Source: Arcicella sp038230735
GTDB lineage: Bacteria; Bacteroidota; Bacteroidia; Cytophagales; Spirosomataceae
Assembly (NCBI GenBank): GCA_038230735.1
Contig: JBBRMR010000011.1
Span: 1-64,000 of the forward strand
Direction: 5' to 3'
Length of the DNA stretch: 64,000 nucleotides
The notes beneath the pieces are model-generated. The model was not told where the DNA came from, made no database searches, and saw only the letters and a list, made by a program, of their open reading frames with translations. Numbering within the stretch: the stretch's first letter is position 1; each line of letters starts with the position of its first letter. Made by a program: the position numbers and the translations under genes. Below are positions 52,210 to 60,500 of this stretch, piece after piece.

Positions 52210-53454
52210 TTACTCATCCGCCAAAGTCCTGGAAATATCTATCTTATAAATGCCCAAAGATGGAATGGCTGCTGCTAATAATCCAATGAATAATGCTCCC
52301 AAAAATAACCAAAATTCTTCCGTCAGCAAAGATAAAACGTTGAAGTCGTAATGAAAATTTTGTTCTACATTTTCTGACATAATCCAAAGCCCTAATCTAC
52401 TCAAAAATATCCCCACCACAAAGCCTATCACACTGATTATCAGACCCTCCATTAACAATAGAAAGAACAATTTTGTTCGGCTTGCTCCCATCGAAAGCAT
52501 TAATGCCATTTCATATTTACGTTCTTTCAAGGAATTATACAAAGATACAAAAACGCTCAGTCCAGACACGATAATTATCACTAACGCAATCAATTTCAAA
52601 GCATCAATTCCAAAACCCATCAAAGCAAATAAACGGTTGATTTCAATGGCTGGCGTGGCGGTTTGCATCGTTGAATTTAGGTTAATGCTCCTTGCCATCA
52701 TCATACCCATAGCAGGATTTCTGAATTTTACGAGCATTGAGGTAATTTGTTGGTCTTCGTTATTATGAGTTTCAGAAGATGGATTTTCTTCCAATAATTT
52801 TAAGGCGTTTGCACCTTTGCCTTCTTCTTCGGGTTCATGGCTTTCGTGGACTGCCCAAACGCTTTCTAAGGGCGTAATCATGATTTGGTCGAGGACAGAA
52901 TTAGTCGTTTTCAGGATTCCTACTACCTTAAATTTCTTTTCTTTGTGAGCATCTCCTTCTTCGTTAAAACCATGTTGTGAGGCAAAACTATCCCCAACTT
53001 TTAATCCTAAATTTTTGGCAATTTTTGCCCCTAAAACCACCTCCATTGCCTGTGAAAAGGCTTTCCCTTCGGCAAACTGTGCTTCAAAATGTTCTAAATA
53101 TTTCTGATTTGAACCCACAATCCGATAGCCTTGGTAACTATCTCCCATAGAAAGTGGAATGACAGATTTCACCAAAGGACTACGGGTCAAACGGTTGGCT
53201 TCTTCCATCGAAATATTACCCGTGGGAGCATCAATTTGATAAATACTGGACAAAATCAGTTGCAAAGGACTGCCTTTTGCTCCAATCACCATGTCGATTC
53301 CTGCCACATTTCGGGTAAATTTTTCTTCAATTTGCTTCCCTGCCAACAGTAATAATGAGATAATAGCGATGCCCAAAGACATCAATAAAATGCTCAAAAA
53401 ACTGGTGAGTGGTTTATCTTTTAAATTGCTGGTTGATATTTTTAGTAAGTTCAT
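52210..53454 (-). CDS. FtsX/MacB-type ABC transporter permease
   Basis: This 414-residue protein has an N-terminal helix, a large periplasmic MacB-like core (about residues 40-270) and three C-terminal membrane helices (LIALVIIIVSGLSVFVSLYN and two more), the LolC/FtsX layout. The periplasmic part includes His- and acid-rich stretches (HGFNEEGDAHKEKK; HESHEPEEEGKG; SSETHNNEDQQ) that could bind metal. Its start overlaps the stop of the ATPase gene by four bases. The substrate is unknown. Confidence 0.87.
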   Translation of the reverse strand: MNLLKISTSNLKDKPLTSFLSILLMSLGIAIISLLLLAGKQIEEKFTRNVAGIDMVIGAKGSPLQLILSSIYQIDAPTGNISMEEANRLTRSPLVKSVIPLSMGDSYQGYRIVGSNQKYLEHFEAQFAEGKAFSQAMEVVLGAKIAKNLGLKVGDSFASQHGFNEEGDAHKEKKFKVVGILKTTNSVLDQIMITPLESVWAVHESHEPEEEGKGANALKLLEENPSSETHNNEDQQITSMLVKFRNPAMGMMMARSINLNSTMQTATPAIEINRLFALMGFGIDALKLIALVIIIVSGLSVFVSLYNSLKERKYEMALMLSMGASRTKLFFLLLMEGLIISVIGFVVGIFLSRLGLWIMSENVEQNFHYDFNVLSLLTEEFWLFLGALFIGLLAAAIPSLGIYKIDISRTLADE

Positions 53455-54077
53455 AGCTCAATTCTTTTTTCAAATACATCTTTCAATCTTTGGTCGTGGG
53501 TAACTACTACTAAACTCGCTCCAATTTCTTGGGTTTGTTTTTTTAGTAAGTCAATTACTTTCAGGCAGTTATCATCATCAAGGCTGGATGTTGGTTCGTC
53601 GGCTAATATTACGGATGGACTATTCATCAAGGCTCTGGCAATGCTCACCCGCTGTTGTTCCCCTTGTGAAAGTTGCGTAGTTTTTTTGCTTAATAAATCC
53701 GCAAAACCAAGGCTTTCTGACAAATGTTGAGCGGTTTGTCGGGTAGAGGATTTTCCCCCTAAATAATTGGCTAACAACAAGTTATCCATCACCGAAAGCG
53801 AATGGACGAAATGCGGTTTTTGGTAAATAATACCTACATTTTTTGCCCTAAAATCCGCCGCTTGTGCAACGGTTAATTGACTAATTTCTTGATGATTAAT
53901 TTGAATTTTCCCACCCGTTGGTTTCAATAAAAGTGCCATCAGGTGCAGGAAAGTGGTTTTTCCCTTGCCCGATTTACCCAAAATAAGCATTGTCTCACGG
54001 TCGGCACAGGAGAAATCTGGGAAAGTAAATCGCTTATCGGATGAATAAGCAAATGTTAGGTTTTGCGTGGCAATCAT
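53451..54077 (-). CDS. ABC transporter ATP-binding protein (LolD-like)
   Basis: This 208-residue ATPase has Walker A GKSGKGKT, signature LSQGEQQR, Walker B VILADEPTSSLD and the switch VVTHD. It is of the short LolD/MacB kind that pairs with FtsX-type permeases, here the gene it overlaps by four bases. Its upstream region is a long hairpin spacer shared with the AraC gene. Confidence 0.9.
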   Translation of the reverse strand: MIATQNLTFAYSSDKRFTFPDFSCADRETMLILGKSGKGKTTFLHLMALLLKPTGGKIQINHQEISQLTVAQAADFRAKNVGIIYQKPHFVHSLSVMDNLLLANYLGGKSSTRQTAQHLSESLGFADLLSKKTTQLSQGEQQRVSIARALMNSPSVILADEPTSSLDDDNCLKVIDLLKKQTQEIGASLVVVTHDQRLKDVFEKRIEL

Positions 54078-54085
54078 TTTTCTTG

Positions 54086-54219
54086 GGGGTTCACGGTGAA
54101 CGGTAAAGGGTGAACGGTTGGACGATGAAAATTACAACACAAATATATGAAAAAACCGTTTACTTTTTACCGTGAACCTACCGTGTTCCGTTCACCTTTT
54201 ACCGTTCACCGTGAACCCC
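54086..54219. repeat. Long hairpin of GTGAACGGTAAA words
   Basis: The 32-base arms 54086-54117 (GGGGTTCACGGTGAACGGTA onward) and 54188-54219 pair with one mismatch. The loop continues the same words (ACCGTTTACTTTTTACCGTG and CCTACCGTGTTCCG). The AraC stop codon (54199-54201) and its last codons are in the right arm. Confidence 0.85.
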
Positions 54220-55083
54220 ATTTTTCCCAGGTGTTTGTCCAAACTTCTCTTTATACGCTTTGATAAAATGGGAAACACTTTCATAACCAATTTCCATACT
54301 GATTTCAGATACGTTTTTATTGGTTTTTTCTAATTGTAAACCTGCGTATTCCAAGCGTTTATTTTTAATCCAAAACGCAGGTGAAGTTTCAAATTGTTCC
54401 TGAAAGTCACGTTTGAAGGCGTAGAGACTTCTGCCCGAAAGTCGAGAGAGTTCATCTAAGGAAAGGGGTTTTAGATAATAAGAATTCATCAAATATTCCA
54501 AGTCCACCTTTTCGCCTTTATACAAACTAAATAAAATGCTTTTAAACTGCCCAGAAACGTCAATTTCGAGGATATGAAGTAGTAATTCTTGGAGTTTTAA
54601 GCGTAAAAAATGGTTTAAATAAGGCGTTTCTTGGTGAAAATAAGGGAAGATGGATTCAGTAAACTTATGGAGAGATTCGGTGATTTCAAAGACCAAAAGC
54701 GTGGAATTATCTCCATTTCCCATTTCAGTATTTTCAAATAACTCCAAATGCAAACCCACAAATTCCTTCAATAATTTCTCATTAAAGAAAAAAACCAGAC
54801 TTCTGTAATTGGTGTCAATCGTCTCCTGCATGAGGTAATAACCCCTGCGGATGAACACGATATGCCCCTTCCGCACGTGGATTGTTTGGGTGGGCGAGAC
54901 GAATTTTTTTTCCCCTTCCAAGACAAAAATCACGGCGTGTTCTTCAAAAAAAACCTCATTTTTAAGCGGTGGGTCTTGATTTCGGTACGCCACAAAAGTC
55001 ATATCCTGAATTTTCAAGGACTGAAATTCGCCAGCGTGAATCAAAGAAGGAACTCGAATCATGGTTTTTGATTTATCACTCAA
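54199..55083 (-). CDS. AraC family transcriptional regulator
   Basis: This 294-residue protein has a cupin-like N-terminal domain and a C-terminal AraC double helix-turn-helix (about residues 195-285; SLDELSRLSGRSLYAFKRDF, NVSEISMEIGYESVSHFIKA, FGQTPGK). Its last residues (VHGER) are encoded by the arm of the 54086-54219 hairpin, so the native C terminus may have been replaced. The effector and regulon are unknown. Confidence 0.9.
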   Translation of the reverse strand: MSDKSKTMIRVPSLIHAGEFQSLKIQDMTFVAYRNQDPPLKNEVFFEEHAVIFVLEGEKKFVSPTQTIHVRKGHIVFIRRGYYLMQETIDTNYRSLVFFFNEKLLKEFVGLHLELFENTEMGNGDNSTLLVFEITESLHKFTESIFPYFHQETPYLNHFLRLKLQELLLHILEIDVSGQFKSILFSLYKGEKVDLEYLMNSYYLKPLSLDELSRLSGRSLYAFKRDFQEQFETSPAFWIKNKRLEYAGLQLEKTNKNVSEISMEIGYESVSHFIKAYKEKFGQTPGKNGVHGER

Positions 55084-55114
55084 AGATAAATAGTTCCGTG
55101 GGTATTAAAAAAGA

Positions 55115-55151
55115 AAAGAGCTTGCTAAGTTTAAAACTCAACAAGCCCTTT
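55115..55151 (-). terminator. Terminator after DUF4394 gene
   Basis: AAAGAGCTTG (55115-55124) pairs with CAAGCCCTTT (55142-55151), one mismatch; on the minus strand a T-rich tract follows. Confidence 0.65.
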
Positions 55152-55170
55152 ATTGACTATTAACAAAAAT

Positions 55171-56694
55171 CTAAAACCCTAATCCTACCGCAAAACCTCT
55201 ATATGTACCCGTGAAGGTATATGTACCCACGGCAGTTGCCGCTCCTGAAGTTAAATTGATACTGTATAGTTTTGTAACTCCGCCCACTGTTAACAAAGCC
55301 CAAGCCTTGTTTGACGTGCCGCCAATGTCAAAACCGTTGCTTTCCGTTGGTATAACTCCCAATGAACCAACCTCTACCAATGTACCCGTATTTGGGGGAT
55401 CTTGCTTGAAAAGTTTGCCCGTTACATAATCAATATCGTATAAAACGGTTGCCGTACTTCCCGCAAAATTGTTGGTATAAGCTGCCGCACTAATTTTGGC
55501 AGTTGTTGGGTTTATTGCTCCGTCCACGGCGGCAACCGTACCATCATTGGGATTTAAACGTAGATTTTGCCCTGCATTGCTCACCACTCTTATTCTATCA
55601 ACCGTTGGATTAAAGTCAAATCCGAAGGATGTTCCGTTCAGTACCGTTGAAAAAGGTGCAGTGCCTATGACGGTAGCTGCCCCCGTTGCTGTATTCAAAA
55701 TATAGAGTCTGCTATTGCTTCCCAAAGCTAATAATTGACCCGCTGCGGGGCGAAAATCTATACCCATGATGTTCTCACCCGTTGCCAAACCCGTAATAGC
55801 TTTTGAAACTGGTACTGGGTTTTCTGGATTAAAAATCATCAACATATTCGCATCATTCACCGCATAAGCTACGGACAACGTGGGAATGGCAATTCCGATG
55901 GCGTTGGTCAATGTGCCAACAGCTCCTAAACTTTCTGCCTTACCCGTGGTCAAGTTTATATTAAACAAAGTGGGTTTTCCACTCATGTTATAAATAGCTA
56001 AACCTGCGTTATTTGGTCCAATATCAAAACCACCATCACCTGTAAAGTCCACGCCCAAAGCACCCACCATCACTAATGTACCGTTGTTTGGAGGGTCTTG
56101 CTTATACAACATATCTGTCTGAGGATCAATGTCATACAAAACTGTTGTGGTGCTTCCCGAGAAATTTTCGGTGTAGGCTACTGATGTTATGGCAGCCGCT
56201 GCTCCATTAATCACGGCATCGGTGGCGGCTACGGTTCCCAATTCTGGATGAAGTCTTAAATTTTGCCCTGTACTCGTTACCAAACGGATTCTATCAACGA
56301 TTGGATTAAAGTCAAAACCTACCGTAGTTCCCTCAACGGCGGGTGTAAACGAAGCAGCTCCCAATGGATTTGCTCTTCCCGAAGTTAAGTCAATGGCATA
56401 CAAACGACTTGACGAACCCAAACCGTATAATTGCCCCGTGGCAGGTCTGAAATCAATGGCGATGATATTGTCGTTAGCAGTCAAATTTGAAATTGCCAAA
56501 GTTGATTTTGCCGTTGCCAAATTTTTGGCATTAAAAACGCTCAGTTGATTGCCCGTTGATAATACATAGAAGTCTAAGTCGGGAACAATAGGTGCAGGCG
56601 TTGTGCCTCCATTATCAGATTTACAAGCCGTGAAAGCCCATAAAATAAGACTAAATAAAGTCGCTTTTGACAGTAATTGTGTTACCTTTTTCAT
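55171..56694 (-). CDS. DUF4394 lipoprotein with two tandem domains
   Basis: This 507-residue predicted lipoprotein has a signal ending in AFTAC (lipobox) and two copies of a DUF4394 beta-rich domain (about residues 40-270 and 275-505). Both copies share IDFRPATGQLYGLGS-like, FDFNPIVDRIR-like, GQNLRL and LYDID...LFKQDPPN-like blocks. Such domains form incomplete propeller-like structures in secreted proteins; function unknown. It is divergent from the lipoprotein gene with Fur-type operators. Confidence 0.86.
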   Translation of the reverse strand: MKKVTQLLSKATLFSLILWAFTACKSDNGGTTPAPIVPDLDFYVLSTGNQLSVFNAKNLATAKSTLAISNLTANDNIIAIDFRPATGQLYGLGSSSRLYAIDLTSGRANPLGAASFTPAVEGTTVGFDFNPIVDRIRLVTSTGQNLRLHPELGTVAATDAVINGAAAAITSVAYTENFSGSTTTVLYDIDPQTDMLYKQDPPNNGTLVMVGALGVDFTGDGGFDIGPNNAGLAIYNMSGKPTLFNINLTTGKAESLGAVGTLTNAIGIAIPTLSVAYAVNDANMLMIFNPENPVPVSKAITGLATGENIMGIDFRPAAGQLLALGSNSRLYILNTATGAATVIGTAPFSTVLNGTSFGFDFNPTVDRIRVVSNAGQNLRLNPNDGTVAAVDGAINPTTAKISAAAYTNNFAGSTATVLYDIDYVTGKLFKQDPPNTGTLVEVGSLGVIPTESNGFDIGGTSNKAWALLTVGGVTKLYSINLTSGAATAVGTYTFTGTYRGFAVGLGF

Positions 56695-56787
56695 AGTAAT
56701 TGTTGTTTGTTAATACATATCACCCTTATATACGAAACATTAGTTAGTTAGGTTTTATGGCTAAATATTTTTTTAATAAAATATTTA

Positions 56788-56802
56788 TGCAACACTATTG
56801 CA
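56788..56802. promoter_or_regulatory. Fur-type operator, box 1 (over -33)
   Basis: TGCAACACTATTGCA fits a 7-1-7 inverted repeat (TGCAACA/TATTGCA, one mismatch), the usual architecture of Fur-superfamily operators. Its right half contains the promoter -33 TTG. An identical 15-mer lies 39 bases downstream. Confidence 0.65.
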
Positions 56803-56828
56803 TATAAAACATCGAAATGATATATTTG
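56798..56828 (+). promoter_or_regulatory. Promoter of the type 1 periplasmic-fold lipoprotein gene
   Basis: TTG (56798-56800), 20 bases, then TATATTTG (56821-56828): a perfect Bacteroidota -33/-7 pair. The start point would be near 56834, about 28 bases before the ATG at 56862. Both elements are covered by operator boxes. Confidence 0.7.
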
Positions 56829-56841
56829 CAACACTATTGCA
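56827..56841. promoter_or_regulatory. Fur-type operator, box 2 (over -7)
   Basis: This is a second exact copy of TGCAACACTATTGCA. It overlaps the end of the -7 TATATTTG and the expected start point, so a bound repressor would block RNA polymerase. Confidence 0.65.
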
Positions 56842-56861
56842 GTAAACAAAAACTTAAAAAC

Positions 56862-57413
56862 ATGAAATCAACACAAAAAAGTATTTTAATGGCAATAATA
56901 GCAATAGCTATGTTGGCAGGTTGCAAGAAAGACGAACCTGCACCCGTAGAAGACAATGAGAACTTGACAACCGTGAAATTGAAGTTTACAGAAAGCGGAA
57001 CAACCTCCACTTTTACCTTTAAAGATTTGGATGGTGCGGGCGGAAATCCTCCTACGATTGATAAGATTTCTTTGAAGCCCAATAAGATCTACACGATGGC
57101 GGTAGATGTTTTGGATGAAACTAAAAAGCCCGTAGAAACCATTTCAGACGCTATTTATACGGAAAGAGACCAACATCTTTTTGAGTATGTGCCAACGCCA
57201 GCAACGATTCTGTCGGTAACAACCACTGATAAAGACACTCGTAATCTACCTGTGGGATTAACGGCAAGCGTAAAAACTACGGCGGCTGGAACGGGAAAAT
57301 TGCAGGTGGTTTTGCACCACCAGCCGCCCGTGAATGGCAAGATTGTTAAAACTGGGGCTTTCAATCTCGGAAGCGTTGATTTTGATGGGACGTTTGAGGT
57401 AGAAGTGAAATAA
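56862..57413 (+). CDS. Lipoprotein of the type 1 periplasmic binding fold superfamily
   Basis: This 183-residue lipoprotein has a signal with lipobox LAGC (MLAGCKKDE) and a beta-rich mature part (TVKLKFTESGTTSTFTFKDL, GLTASVKTT, KLQVVLHHQPPVNGK) of the kind often found beside TonB receptors in Bacteroidota. The ATG at 56862 is chosen over a start at 56817 because the latter would lie upstream of the predicted transcription start. A Fur-family repressor acting on the two boxes upstream would tie it to metal supply; it has no receptor gene next to it. Confidence 0.78.
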   Translation: MKSTQKSILMAIIAIAMLAGCKKDEPAPVEDNENLTTVKLKFTESGTTSTFTFKDLDGAGGNPPTIDKISLKPNKIYTMAVDVLDETKKPVETISDAIYTERDQHLFEYVPTPATILSVTTTDKDTRNLPVGLTASVKTTAAGTGKLQVVLHHQPPVNGKIVKTGAFNLGSVDFDGTFEVEVK

Positions 57414-57417
57414 TCTT

Positions 57418-57506
57418 TTACCACATAGGTAGGATAGGGAGGTTAGGTTTTTGTGTAAATAATATTTCTCTTAAAATCTAACCTTCCTATCCTTTCTATG
57501 TGGTTT
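57418..57506. terminator. Long hairpin between convergent lipoprotein and giant secreted gene
   Basis: Left arm (57418-57452; TTACCACATAGGTAGGATAG onward) and right arm (57473-57506; mostly ATCTAACCTTCCTATCC and TTTCTATGTGG) pair with a few mismatches. The left arm is itself a run of TAGG-type words. The stop codon of the large gene (57505-57507) overlaps the right arm. Confidence 0.7.
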
Positions 57507-60500
57507 AAAACCCAGTCTGCAATTTTACCCCCGCAGTGCTGTATAATAATTGTGCGTTTGGTCTTAACTCAATATTTTTCAAAACCCCATTTTCATTTAC
57601 CGTTACGACATGGTTGTTATTGATAATAACCATATCCCCCGCTAAGGGTTTTCTGCCGATGTCCCACGTTGAACCCGTCTCCCAATTACCAGAAATGATG
57701 CTGGTAACTGTTCCGCCAATTCTACTGCCTTGAAATTCATAGGCTCCAATATCGACAATTCCACCATTGAAACGTCTTAGATTTGCTGTTAAATCCTTGT
57801 CAGTTAAGCCAATAATTCCATTATCTCCTGCATCAATGGCGGGTGAAATATTGGTCAATTTATAGTCTCCCGATAGCGTTGGGGCTAATCCGTAAGAGGT
57901 TAAATTAATAAATTGAGGATTAATATTAAGATTGTTTACCCCTGGATAGCCACCTTCCACAATGCTGTATGAAATGATGGATTGCACATCATTGAAAGGC
58001 GTAATATTGCCCCAAAGAATCGAATTTTTAAACACTGGGGTACTATTTGAATTAAAAACTGTTCCACTAATGCCTCCATTTCCCGTAATGGTAGCATTGG
58101 TAATTATAGGATTTGAGCCATTATTATACATCGCTCCACCCGTTGCTTTGTTCCCCGCCATCAAGATTTCTTGGTAGATTGGATTGCTCCCAAGATGATA
58201 AGTAGCTCCCCCAAAAGTGGCTTCATTACCCATGAAAATTGTGTTTTTAATGGTTGGATTACTGTTATTAGTCGCAAATAGTCCACCACCAAATACGGCA
58301 CGGTTACTGATAATTTTACAATTAATAACCACGGGCGAACTTCCATTATCTAAGCTAACTCCCCCGCCATCGTTGATGGTTATGGGTTGTACAGTTGGAC
58401 TTGGTGGAGGATACGTTCCGAAGGAAGTGAGGTTGGCGTTTCCAGCTATTATCGTAAATCCGTCTAAAATAGTAGCATTATTAGCGGCAAAGAAAGTAAC
58501 AATGTGGTATGAATTATCATCAACCGTGGCAGAAGAACCAATTTCACCGCTCAAAATCGTTGGATTTGCCCTAAAATCACGTTGACTTTGAGTCGTTTCC
58601 GTTCCTACAAAACCGCCAAATAACATCCTTCCGCTGGGAATATTAAAAGAGATGGTTCGGTCAATCGTGGTGGTGGGTTTATAAATTCCTTGGGCTACCC
58701 AAATCTCCGCATTTGTAGGGGCGGCACTCAAAGCCGTTTGCAAATTACGGTACGCCGTTGCCCAAGATGTGCCATTTTGGGTTGAAGAAGTATTGGTCAT
58801 ATTAACAAAAACGACATTATAAACTGTGGGAATTATAACCGATACGCTGGTAGTAGCGGTTGCCACGCAAGTCCCTGAAGTTGAATTTACCGTCAAGGAA
58901 TAAACGCCCGCCATTGCCAAAGTTGCCGAAGAAATTACGGGGTTTTGGGCATTGGAAGTAAATAAATTAGGACCCGCCCAAGCAAAATTTGTTCCCGTGG
59001 TTATGGTGGTTAAATTGATATTCCCACCCGTTGTTACGGGCGAATTACTATTTGCCGTAGCAACTACAGAACCAATCGTGAAAGTGGTTGCGGTGCGACA
59101 AGTTGGATAAAGAGCATTGGCTACATAAAAGGTTGTTGTTCCTGCCGTTGCCGTATTGGGAATACCCGAACCTGCCAAACCTACGGGGTTAAAGATTTCG
59201 CCCATTGTTAGAACTGAACCACCCGATGCCCCCGCATACCAATTATTAACCCCTCCCGCAAAAACGGGCGGGGTAGATTCTATGATAAACGTACCCGTTA
59301 CGCCCGATAAATAAGTGCTTATCACCATAATATAGGTTGTTCCAGCTACTAAGTTTTCAGTTAATCTTGAAGAATATTGTAAAGTGCCACTGTCATCATC
59401 CCCCCTCAGAAAGTTGGTAGCGGGTGATGCAGGATTAAAAGAAGTCTGATAAAGACTCATGTAAGTATCGTAAGGGTCTGAACCAGAGAGGTTTGCATCA
59501 ATAGTTTCAAAACTAACGTTTCCCGAAGAAGGAGCGACAAAAGTGAAAGTTTGGTAATAAGCATTTACGCCCGATGCCACATAAACCGTGGTGTTGTTGC
59601 CATCCGCCCTTACATAAGTGGGTGAAGCCGTAGTCAGTAATCCATCTACCATTTTACTTTTTAAGGCAGGAACAACCAAGCCTTGTCCAGATGGCACAGC
59701 AGCATTTTGGCAAACTGTATAAGAAGCAACCGTTGGCATTACGGTAGGATTAACCGTTACGTTCACTGCCTGTTGAACCAACGCCCCGCAAGGGTTTGGA
59801 CTAATACTGAAAAGGTACGTTACGGTTATCGGATTTGTGGTAGTATTAATCAACGTTTCATTGACGTTTGCATTATTGCCACTACTTCCTGCATTGCTGA
59901 TTCCTACTACCGTTGCCCTCGTCCAAGCAAAAGTAAAAGTGCCAACAGAACCCGTGGTGGCGGTATAATTGAAGGCTTGGTTACTACAAATGGTATTATC
60001 AGCTTGTGAATTTAGGGTTGGATAGGCACAGAAATTGGTGGTATATACTCCTCTCCCATGCGTAGCAACGGCAATAGTACCATCGGAAGAACGATAACGT
60101 AACATATAACAGCTGACATTCGCTAAAGCCGCATTGGTGGGTTCCCAACCTGGATTTGTTAACGTTACATCGCTCGTTGAAAAAATACCTAATTCAGTAG
60201 CTAAAAGTACCTGTTTTCTATTATTCGGATTAAATAAAGCGTATCTGATGGGTATATCGGGCAAACCATAACCCACTTCATCTTTGCTAATCCAAGTGGT
60301 TCCGCCGTTCGTGGTATAATGCACAGATTTGACCCCATAATTTGAACGAGTTACTAATAATTCATTCTCGGTTGCTCCAATTTCAACGCACGAAACCACC
60401 CCACTAAATCCCGTTGCAATAGTCGTAATGGCTTGTGTTCCGCCTACATTTCCAGCGTTCACAATTTTAATAATATTGCCATTTCGTCCGCCCACAAAGA

